This document shows, piece by piece, positions 37,890-44,550 of a DNA stretch of 64,000 nucleotides. Under the pieces are notes generated by a model that worked only from the letters and a program-made list of their open reading frames with translations, had not been told where the DNA came from and searched no databases. The number at the start of each line of letters is the position of its first letter. Positions within the stretch are counted from its first letter, which is position 1. Source of the DNA: Anaerolineae bacterium (lineage in GTDB: Bacteria; Chloroflexota; Anaerolineae; Aggregatilineales; Phototrophicaceae); the NCBI GenBank assembly GCA_022825675.1, contig JAJDWK010000094.1, positions 124,001 through 188,000 of the forward strand, written 5' to 3'. Both the position numbers and the translations under genes were made by a program.

Positions 37890-38225
37890 GTGAGCGAAAC
37901 TACAGAAAGTCGACCAACTCAAAGATCCGCCCCCCCACAGCGCGAGCGCGGCGGTCCCCCGCGGCGGCGCAGCGGTGGCGGCGGCGGTGGCGGCAACTGG
38001 CGGCGGCGGCGCGGGCGGCGGCGGCGCGGCAAAACTGCATATTGCCCCAAAGGGCGCTGTTTTGATTACAAAGATGTCGATATCCTGCTGCGTTACATCG
38101 GCGAAAGCGGCAAAATCAAACCCCGCCGCCAGACTGGCAACTGCGCGCGCTGCCAACGAGAACTGGCGCGCGAAATCAAACGCGCCCGCCACTTGGCGCT
38201 GCTGCCCTATGTTGTCGCGGATTAG
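37890..38225 (+). CDS. rpsR: 30S ribosomal protein S18 with Arg/Gly-rich N-terminal extension
   Basis: S18 of 111 aa, longer than the usual ~75. The conserved C-terminal part has [40 protein letters not shown] and [12 protein letters not shown]. The four cysteines (CPKG-C and C-x2-C) are the zinc-binding C+ form. The N-terminal ~45 residues are basic, low-complexity, with a run of seven glycines ([17 protein letters not shown]), presumably rRNA-interacting. GTG 37890 with GGAGAG nearby is the start. No rplI follows; a foldase gene does. Confidence 0.94.
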   Translation: MSETTESRPTQRSAPPQRERGGPPRRRSGGGGGGGNWRRRRGRRRRGKTAYCPKGRCFDYKDVDILLRYIGESGKIKPRRQTGNCARCQRELAREIKRARHLALLPYVVAD

Positions 38226-38277
38226 CGCCGCGCGCAGTCCGCGTTACTCGCCTTCGATTGCAGGAGTGTAAGCAGCC

Positions 38278-39603
38278 ATGTCGAAAAGGGCTCAAACGAC
38301 AGGACTACCAAAGCGCAGGCGGCGGCGCGCCACTGCCGAGGCCGCCGATGCCAGCGCGCGCGGCGAGGCGGAAGCCGGCTACAAAAGCCGCGCCGAAAGA
38401 GAAGCGGAGCTGCAGCGCTGGGCAATCCGCGGGGTGGTGGCGGTGGCGGCGATTTTGGCGCTGCTTGTCGCTGCCGCCTTTGTTGTGGAGCAGATTGTCG
38501 TGCCTGGGCAGCCGGTCGCGACTGTAAATGGCGAGCCCATCAGCGTTGAGGAGTTTCGCCAGGAGTTCTTGCTGGAGCGTAACCGCCTCTTGCTGCAGCT
38601 CAACCAAATTCAAAATTCCGGCTTTGATATGCAGCAGTTGGCGCAGCAGGAGCCGTACAGCACCTGGATTAGCGAAGCCAATATCCCCGACCAGTTGGGC
38701 TTGCGCGTCATCAACGATATGGTCGATGACATGCTGCTGGCGCAGGAAGCGGCGGCGCGCAACATTGCCGTTGATGACGAGGCGCTGACGCGGGCGGTCG
38801 AACGCTATTTCGGCTATGACCCAACCGAGGCAGCGCTGATCGGCGTCGCGCCGACAGCGACGCTCGAGCCATCAGCGACGCCCAGCCCCTTTGTTTCCCC
38901 CACGCCCAGCAATACACCTGCGCCCAGCCCAACGCCAGCAGCGACTGCGGAGCCAAGCGCAACTGCCGAAGATGCCGAGCCGACGGTCACGCCGCAGCCT
39001 ACAGTTGTTGAGCCGACGCAAAACGCGGAAGAAGTCCGCGATGCGTTTGAACAGACGCAAGAGGATTATCGCGCCTATTTCGATCGTGTCGGCGTCGCCA
39101 GCGAAACATTGGATGGCTTCTTTGAGCGCAGCGCGCTGGAAGCCGCGCTGGCGGACAGCCTGTTCCCGGATGATGCCGGCTTGCCTTATGCTGATGTGCG
39201 GCATATTCTCGTGGAAGATGAGGCGGCGGCGCTCTCCGCATTGGAAGCGCTGAATGCGGGCGAGTCCTTCGCGGCATTGGCGCGCGCCATTTCCAGCGAC
39301 TCCGGCAGCGGCGCCCGCGGCGGTGAGCTTGGCATTGCCTACATCGGCAATTATGTGCCCGAATTCCGCCGAGCCATCGAATCCGCCGAGATTGGCGCGC
39401 TGGTGGGACCTGTCGAAAGCGAATTCGGCTTCCACATTTTGCAGGTCCGCGTCCTGGAAGAACGCAGCGGTCCCGAGTTGGAAGCGCAGCGCGATCAAGC
39501 CAAGCAGCAGAAGCTGACGGAGCTGCAAGAGAGCCTGCGCGAAGCGCAGAGCGAGAGCATCGAAATCTTCGATTCCTGGCTGAATTACATCCCGCGCAGT
39601 TAA
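38278..39603 (+). CDS. SurA/PrsA-type peptidyl-prolyl isomerase with Pro/Thr-rich insert
   Basis: Membrane-anchored foldase of 441 aa. A basic cytoplasmic start (KRRRRR) precedes a single helix (GVVAVAAILALLVAAAFVVEQIVV). A SurA_N-like chaperone domain begins with ATVNGEPISVEEFRQEFLLE. A parvulin domain lies near residue 305-400: VRHILVEDEAAALSALEALNAGESFAALARAISSD, GARGGELG, FGFHILQVRVLE. Between the helical parts a ~55-residue low-complexity Pro/Thr/Ser/Ala segment (PTATLEPSATPSPFVSPTPS) interrupts the chaperone domain. It acts outside the membrane on secreted proteins. Ends at a clear terminator. Confidence 0.88.
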   Translation: MSKRAQTTGLPKRRRRRATAEAADASARGEAEAGYKSRAEREAELQRWAIRGVVAVAAILALLVAAAFVVEQIVVPGQPVATVNGEPISVEEFRQEFLLERNRLLLQLNQIQNSGFDMQQLAQQEPYSTWISEANIPDQLGLRVINDMVDDMLLAQEAAARNIAVDDEALTRAVERYFGYDPTEAALIGVAPTATLEPSATPSPFVSPTPSNTPAPSPTPAATAEPSATAEDAEPTVTPQPTVVEPTQNAEEVRDAFEQTQEDYRAYFDRVGVASETLDGFFERSALEAALADSLFPDDAGLPYADVRHILVEDEAAALSALEALNAGESFAALARAISSDSGSGARGGELGIAYIGNYVPEFRRAIESAEIGALVGPVESEFGFHILQVRVLEERSGPELEAQRDQAKQQKLTELQESLREAQSESIEIFDSWLNYIPRS

Positions 39604-39637
39604 GTGCCGACAGCCATCACGGCAAATCCTTGATAAT

Positions 39638-39671
39638 GAGCGAAGCCTGCCGCGCTTCGCTCTTTGTTATT
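39638..39671 (+). terminator. Rho-independent terminator after the foldase gene
   Basis: Perfect 9-bp stem GAGCGAAGC/GCTTCGCTC with a 7-base loop (CTGCCGC), followed directly by TTTGTTATT. The best terminator in the window. It separates the ribosomal/foldase unit from the fhaA unit. Confidence 0.8.
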
Positions 39672-39695
39672 GCATGGCTATGCGGCAAATCTGTA

Positions 39696-39723
39696 TTGCC
39701 CGCAATCGCCGCTGAATTATACT
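39696..39723 (+). promoter_or_regulatory. promoter of fhaA (predicts a leaderless mRNA)
   Basis: TTGCCC (39696-39701), a 16-base spacer, then TATACT (39718-39723). The ATG of fhaA begins at 39730, six bases after the -10. Transcription starting about 7 bases past the -10 would begin at or next to the A of the start codon. No Shine-Dalgarno is present. Confidence 0.55.
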
Positions 39724-39729
39724 AAAGCC

Positions 39730-40500
39730 ATGCCATTTAACCCGGTCGACAAGCTGGAATCGCAGTTGGAAGCCTTCATTGAAGGCGCATTCACGCGCAT
39801 ATTTCGCCGCTCTATCCAGGCGCGGGATATCGCCGTGCTGCTGCTGCGCGCGATGGAAGCGGAAACCCTGGCGCTTGACGGCTCCTCTTCACGCGCCCTG
39901 CCGCCATTGCTCTACGAAATCCGCCTGCACCCGGAAATTGCGCGCCAAGTGCAGGCGCAGCAGCCGGATACCGAAGCGAGGCTGGCGGAACTCATCGTTG
40001 AGCTGGGCAAAACTTACGGCTATCAGCACCGAATTGAGCCGCAAGCGCGCCTGCTGGAAGACACGAGCCTGGCGCGCCACCAGGCAAGCGTCAGCGCCAG
40101 CCTCTGCCCCTTGCCCGCCGCCCAAACGGCAGCGATGCCGCCAGTTCTGCCGGAGGCGCACGCGCAATCCAGCCAGCAGCCGCTGCTCATCTTAAAAGAT
40201 ACTCAGGTATTTGTACTGGCGAAGGCGGTGATAAACATCGGGCGCGGCGCTGCCAATGATATTGTACTCGCCGATGCCCAGGTATCGCGTCACCATTTGC
40301 AGCTGCGGCGGCGCGGCGGCGCTTATATGCTTTTTGATGTCAACAGCCGCGGCGGCACCCGCGTCAACGCGACCGCGGTGCGGGAGCATCGCCTGCAAAA
40401 TGGCGATCTCATCCAAATTGGCGGCAGCGCGCTCGTCTTTGCCGAGCAGGCGGCTCTCCACAGCTATGGCGCCACGACCCAGGTCATGCTGCTGGAATAG
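39730..40500 (+). CDS. fhaA: FhaA-like DUF3662/FHA domain protein
   Basis: Phosphothreonine-recognition protein of 256 residues with the FhaA architecture. The N-terminal DUF3662 domain starts PVDKLESQLEAFIEGAFTRIF. A low-complexity linker of ~40 residues follows. The C-terminal FHA domain (residues ~165-250) carries the core motifs NIGRGAANDIVLAD (Gly-Arg), VSRHHLQL (Ser-x-x-His) and SRGGTRVN. In actinobacteria FhaA binds phosphorylated MviN/PknB partners and controls cell-wall synthesis. The downstream FHA protein, FtsW/RodA and PBP make the same link here. ATG 39730; the track start 39664 crosses the promoter. No Ser/Thr kinase is in the window. Confidence 0.9.
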   Translation: MPFNPVDKLESQLEAFIEGAFTRIFRRSIQARDIAVLLLRAMEAETLALDGSSSRALPPLLYEIRLHPEIARQVQAQQPDTEARLAELIVELGKTYGYQHRIEPQARLLEDTSLARHQASVSASLCPLPAAQTAAMPPVLPEAHAQSSQQPLLILKDTQVFVLAKAVINIGRGAANDIVLADAQVSRHHLQLRRRGGAYMLFDVNSRGGTRVNATAVREHRLQNGDLIQIGGSALVFAEQAALHSYGATTQVMLLE

Positions 40501-40509
40501 GCGGGCAGC

Positions 40510-40938
40510 GTGAGCATAGAAGTCGCCATCTTTCTCTTGCGCCTGCTCGCGGGTATCAGCCTGGTCGCCTTCTTGCTGACGCTATTTGCCGTCATCATGC
40601 GGCAAATGCGGCAAAGCGAAGCGCTGCTGAAATTGTCCGCCGAGCCGCAAGGCTATCTGCTGCGCGAAGATGAGCCCGCGGAGCGCCATGCGCTGCGCCC
40701 GCCGCTGACATTGGGCAGAGCGGGCAGCAACAGCATTGTCGTCGATGATGCCTTTGCCAGCGCGCTGCATGCCCAAATCAGCGAGAGTGAAGGCAAACTC
40801 TGGCTGGAAGACTGCCAAAGCCGCAATGGCACACGTTTGAATGGAGAGCCTATCGGCGGGCGCACTATCCTCGCTGACGGCGACATCATCGGCATCGGGA
40901 AGTGGCGCTATCGCCTCGCGCTTTCAACGAGAGAATAA
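40510..40938 (+). CDS. fhaB: FhaB-like membrane-anchored FHA domain protein
   Basis: Small protein of 142 residues: one N-terminal membrane helix (IFLLRLLAGISLVAFLLTLFAVIM), then a cytoplasmic FHA domain with TLGRAGSNSIVVDD, ASALHAQI and CQSRNGTRLNG. The Ser-x-x-His position of canonical FHA is altered to ALHAQ, so phosphothreonine binding may be modified. Similar to FhaB/FipA, which localises to the septum and binds phosphorylated FtsZ/Wag31-type partners. GTG 40510, nine bases after the fhaA stop, so part of one operon. mtnP follows 21 bases later. Confidence 0.85.
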   Translation: MSIEVAIFLLRLLAGISLVAFLLTLFAVIMRQMRQSEALLKLSAEPQGYLLREDEPAERHALRPPLTLGRAGSNSIVVDDAFASALHAQISESEGKLWLEDCQSRNGTRLNGEPIGGRTILADGDIIGIGKWRYRLALSTRE

Positions 40939-40959
40939 AAAACAGAGAGGAGGGCAGCA

Positions 40960-41838
40960 ATGGAAAAAGTCAAAATTGGCGTGATTGGCGGCTCGGGCTT
41001 ATACAACATGCCGGCAATCAGCGATGTGCGGACGGCTGAAATAAGGACGCCATTTGGCGCGCCCAGCGGCGCAATCCGCATCGGGCGGCTGGCGGGCAAG
41101 CGCGTCGCCTTCCTGCCGCGGCACGGGGAGGGGCATGTCTTGTCGCCATCCGCCCTGCCCTATCGCGCCAATATCTTCGCCTTGAAGACCCTGGGCGTGC
41201 GCTTCATCATCGCCGTGAACGCTGTCGGCTCGCTGCGAGAGGCGATGGCGCCGAGCCACATCATCACGCCCGACCAGATTATCGACTACACCATATATAC
41301 GCGGGCGCGGAGCTTTTTTGAGCGCGGCGTGGTCGCGCATATCGCGGTGGCGGAGCCGTTCTGCGGCTATCTCCGCAATTGCATTGCCGATGCGGTCGAG
41401 GCGGTTGGCGGCACGGTGCATCGCCGCGGCGTATTTTTGATAGAAGATGGTCCGCGCTTCGCCACCCGCGCCGAGAGTCATCTGTTTCGCGCTTGGGGCT
41501 GCGATTTAATCGGCATGACCGCCGCGCCAGAAGCATTCCTGGCGCGCGAAGCCGAGATCGCCTATGCATCGCTCGCCCATGTTACCGATTATGATTGCTG
41601 GCGGGAAGAGGGCGAAGCCGTCAGCTCCGATTTGGTGATAAAAACGCTGGCGCAGAACATCGACACCGTCGAGAAAGCGCTGACCGAAACCATCGCGCGG
41701 CTGGATGAAGACAAGCTGCTGCCCGCCCATCACGCTCTGGACAGCGCTTTGGCGACGGCGCCCGCGAATATGGATGCCGAGACTGTCGCGACTTTGCGCC
41801 CTATCCTGGCGCGGGCGCTGGGGCTGGATGCGGGTTGA
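40960..41838 (+). CDS. mtnP: S-methyl-5'-thioadenosine phosphorylase
   Basis: Phosphorolysis of methylthioadenosine to adenine and methylthioribose-1-phosphate. Phosphate-binding GVIGGSGLYNM and LPRHGEGH are intact; YRANIFALKTLGVRFIIAVNAVGSL, the IDYTIYTRARSFF loop, GPRFATRAESHLFRAWGCDLIGMTAAPEAFLARE and the late catalytic DYDCWRE block follow. Length 292 aa is normal. It lies in an operon between FHA and FtsW/RodA cell-wall genes, with a strong GAGGAGG ribosome site. The next salvage enzyme, MtnA, is encoded at 22 kb. Its stop overlaps the start of the ftsW/rodA gene. Confidence 0.95.
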   Translation: MEKVKIGVIGGSGLYNMPAISDVRTAEIRTPFGAPSGAIRIGRLAGKRVAFLPRHGEGHVLSPSALPYRANIFALKTLGVRFIIAVNAVGSLREAMAPSHIITPDQIIDYTIYTRARSFFERGVVAHIAVAEPFCGYLRNCIADAVEAVGGTVHRRGVFLIEDGPRFATRAESHLFRAWGCDLIGMTAAPEAFLAREAEIAYASLAHVTDYDCWREEGEAVSSDLVIKTLAQNIDTVEKALTETIARLDEDKLLPAHHALDSALATAPANMDAETVATLRPILARALGLDAG

Positions 41839-43135
41839 TTTGACGCAATCAACAGCGCCGCCCTCAGGTTTGCACAGCGGCAAGGGCTTCCGCTGGGCAT
41901 TGCTGGCGCTCGCTTGTGGTTTTGTCTTGGCGGGCTACACGACGCTTGCGCTGCTGCGCCCGGGCGATCCCGCGCTGTGGAGCGGCTTCTGCTTGTGGCT
42001 GCTCTGCGCTGCTGGCGGCGCATTTCTGCTCGAACTTAAGCTGCCGGCGCGCGACCCCTATCTCTACCCCGCGGTGATGCTGCTGAGCGGCTGGGGACTG
42101 CTCGCCATTGAGCGTCTGGCGCCCGCTTTCGCCGAGCGCCAGGCGATTTGGCTCGTCCCCGCGATGGCAAGTATGCTGTTGGCAGCCATTTTCCCGCAGG
42201 CGCTGCGTTGGCTGCGCGGATACCGCTATGTGCTGCTGACATTGGCGCTGGCGCTGCTGCTGGCGACCATCGCCGTTGGCACCAACCCTTCCGGCTTTGA
42301 AGCCGCGCCGCGGCTATGGCTGGGGCTGGGCGGGATCTATTTCCAGCCGGCGGAAGCGATGAAGGTCATCCTGGTCGCATTTTTTGCCAGCTATCTGGCA
42401 GAGCAGAGCGCCACCATGCGCGCGTTATTGGGAAAAGCGCGCGCCGGCATGAACCTGTCGCCGCGACTGCTTGGTCCCATCCTGCTGATGTGGCTCTTGG
42501 CGCTGCTGATATTGCTGTGGCAGCGCGACCTGGGCACCGCCATGCTGATATTCATCGTCTTTATGCTGCTGCTCTATGTCGCCAGCGGCGATTGGCGCAT
42601 CATCGCGGCGGCGGTGATGCTCGTCCTGCTCGCGGCTTTCGCCGCCTATTTCCTCTTTGACTTGGTGCAGCTGCGCGTGGACATTTGGGTCGACCCCTGG
42701 GCGGATGCGGATGGGCGCGCCTATCAAATTGTGCAGAGCCTGATGGCATTCGCGGCGGGCGGCATCTTCGGCAGCGGGCTTGGCATGGGCGCGCCCGGTT
42801 ATATCCCGGTCGCGCATTCCGATTTTATCTTCGCCGCCATCGCCGAAGAGTGGGGCTTGCTGGGCATAATCACCCTAGTAAGCTGCTACGGGCTGCTCGC
42901 CTGGCGCGGCTTCGCCATCGCGCTGCAGCGGGCGGGATCCGCCTTTGGGCAGCTGCTGGCAGTCGGCTTGACTTTGATGCTGGTGGCGCAGGCGCTGATG
43001 ATAATGGCGGGCGTGCTCAAGCTGCTGCCGCTCACCGGCTTGACCTTGCCCTTTATCAGCTATGGCGGCAGCTCGCTGCTGGTCAGCTTCTTCATGGTTG
43101 GCATTTTGCTGCGCCTATCGGCGAGCGAGCGCTGA
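41828..43135 (+). CDS. FtsW/RodA/SpoVE family lipid II polymerase
   Basis: SEDS-family glycosyltransferase of 435 residues. About ten membrane segments and hallmark motifs are present: WLGLGGIYFQPAEAMKVIL, LLWQRDLGTAMLIF, GSGLGMGAPGYIPVAHSDFIFAAIAEEWG and LPFISYGGSSLL. The conserved Asp expected in the outside loop is in HSDFIF. It polymerises lipid II with a partner class B PBP. Here the next gene encodes a class-B-like PBP in which all transpeptidase residues are lost. ATG 41828 overlaps the mtnP stop; the track start 41705 is a shadow. FtsW versus RodA cannot be decided from sequence. Confidence 0.92.
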   Translation: MRVDLTQSTAPPSGLHSGKGFRWALLALACGFVLAGYTTLALLRPGDPALWSGFCLWLLCAAGGAFLLELKLPARDPYLYPAVMLLSGWGLLAIERLAPAFAERQAIWLVPAMASMLLAAIFPQALRWLRGYRYVLLTLALALLLATIAVGTNPSGFEAAPRLWLGLGGIYFQPAEAMKVILVAFFASYLAEQSATMRALLGKARAGMNLSPRLLGPILLMWLLALLILLWQRDLGTAMLIFIVFMLLLYVASGDWRIIAAAVMLVLLAAFAAYFLFDLVQLRVDIWVDPWADADGRAYQIVQSLMAFAAGGIFGSGLGMGAPGYIPVAHSDFIFAAIAEEWGLLGIITLVSCYGLLAWRGFAIALQRAGSAFGQLLAVGLTLMLVAQALMIMAGVLKLLPLTGLTLPFISYGGSSLLVSFFMVGILLRLSASER

Positions 43136-44550
43136 TGCCCTTCGCCCGCGAAATTCGCCGGCTGCTGGCTGCCAGTTTGGCTGCCTTCGCGCTCATCGGC
43201 ATCGCCGCCGCCTATTGGGCTGTCAGCGGGGCATCGACGCTGCTGCTGCGTGAGGACAATCCCCGCGTTGTTGAAGCCCAGCGGCGCATTGAGCGCGGCC
43301 GCATCTTTGACCGCAACGGCATTCTCCTGGCGGACTCTGTCGCCGCTGATGGCGCGTTCACGCGGAACTATGCCCATCCCGCCAGCTACAGCGCGGTCGG
43401 TTATTTCAGCTTGCGCTATGGCAGCAGTGGCACCGAAGCCGCCTTTGATGCCGCCCTATCAGGCGAGCGCGAAATCGCCACCATCAGCGACTATTTGCGG
43501 GCGCATACGCTGCGTCCCCCGCAAGTTGGCGCGGACATCCGCCTCAGCCTGGATGCGGCAGTACAGGAGGCGCTGGTTGCGGCGATGGGCGCGCTGCCGG
43601 GCGCGGGTTTGGTGATGGATGCGACATCAGGCGCGCTGCTGGCATTGGCAAGTCAGCCGACTTTCAACCCGAATACGCTGGATGAAGACTGGGCGCGGCT
43701 GGCGGCTGACGCGGGCGAGCCATTCTTTCACCGCGCGCTGCAAGGCAACTATCAGCTTGGCGGCGCAGCGTATTTGCTCTTGCTGGCGCAGGCGATAGAC
43801 AGCGGCTTTGACTTATCCCAGCAGTTTGCGGGCGCGTCCGCCGCTGTTGACTTGGGCGGCGGCACCACAGTCGCCTGCATTCAGGAAGCGCCGAGCGACC
43901 AGCTAACTCTGCCCCAAGCCTTCATCGCCGGCTGCCCGGCGCCATTCCTCTTGTATTGGCAGCAAAATCTGGCGGGGACGCAAGCGCATATCAAGGCTGA
44001 ATTCGACTTTGAACAGCCGCTGTCGCTGGCGGGATTTCCCGCGCCCGAAGCGCTGGCTGCCCCTGCCAGCGACGCCGTGGACGCGGGGCAGTTGGCGCTG
44101 CGCAACGCGCTGGGGCAAGGCGCGCTGCGCACGACGCCGCTGCAGCTCATGACCGTGCTCAGCGCGATTGCCGCAGACGGCAGCGCCGCCGCGCCCAACA
44201 TTTTGGCGGCGCAGCGACCGCCCGCGGCAGAGTCCTGGCTTGCCCATGCCCCGCCAACAGGGCGCGCGCGCATGTTTTCGCCAGCGGTGGCGGAAGCCTT
44301 GCGGCATCAGCTTAGCGCATCCTGGTCAGCGCTCAGTGGGCGCGCCGCGCCCGAAGCCGCTATCGGCGCCACCCTCTACCGCTCGCAAGCGGGGGACGCC
44401 TTGCAAACTTGGTTGCTTGGCTTCATCCGCTGGCATGATGGCAGCCGCGCAATCGCCTTTCTTCTGCTGCAGGAAGCGCGCGTGGGGGCGGCAGCGCTGA
44501 TAACGCAGAGCCAGCCCGTGTTTGATGCGCTGCTGGCGCTCCCTGGCTAG
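43135..44550 (+). CDS. penicillin-binding-protein-like pseudoenzyme (class B, no catalytic motifs)
   Basis: PBP of the class B/PbpA type, 471 aa. It has an N-terminal anchor (LLAASLAAFALIGIAAAYWAV), a dimerisation domain with IERGRIFDRNGILLADS, and a transpeptidase domain aligned by FNPNTLDEDW...RALQG and later ALGQGALRTTPLQLM. All three active-site motifs are missing: SxxK is GGAAY (in NYQLGGAAYLLLL), SxN is GCP (in AFIAGCPAPF) and KTG is not found where TLYRSQAGDALQTW takes its place. The frame is intact and conserved outside the active site, so it is more likely a non-catalytic partner of the FtsW/RodA upstream (ATG overlaps its stop) than a decaying gene. Its 3' end overlaps the convergent BNR gene by four bases. 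Confidence 0.85.
   Translation: MPFAREIRRLLAASLAAFALIGIAAAYWAVSGASTLLLREDNPRVVEAQRRIERGRIFDRNGILLADSVAADGAFTRNYAHPASYSAVGYFSLRYGSSGTEAAFDAALSGEREIATISDYLRAHTLRPPQVGADIRLSLDAAVQEALVAAMGALPGAGLVMDATSGALLALASQPTFNPNTLDEDWARLAADAGEPFFHRALQGNYQLGGAAYLLLLAQAIDSGFDLSQQFAGASAAVDLGGGTTVACIQEAPSDQLTLPQAFIAGCPAPFLLYWQQNLAGTQAHIKAEFDFEQPLSLAGFPAPEALAAPASDAVDAGQLALRNALGQGALRTTPLQLMTVLSAIAADGSAAAPNILAAQRPPAAESWLAHAPPTGRARMFSPAVAEALRHQLSASWSALSGRAAPEAAIGATLYRSQAGDALQTWLLGFIRWHDGSRAIAFLLLQEARVGAAALITQSQPVFDALLALPG

Noticed and set aside
37860-38060. GGC/CGG-rich repeat tract as a microsatellite element
   Set aside because: It is the coding sequence for the Arg/Gly-rich N-terminus of S18.
43135-44550. PBP as a frameshifted pseudogene
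   Set aside because: The frame is uninterrupted over 471 codons, with conserved non-catalytic blocks and coupled start; a pseudoenzyme is the better reading.
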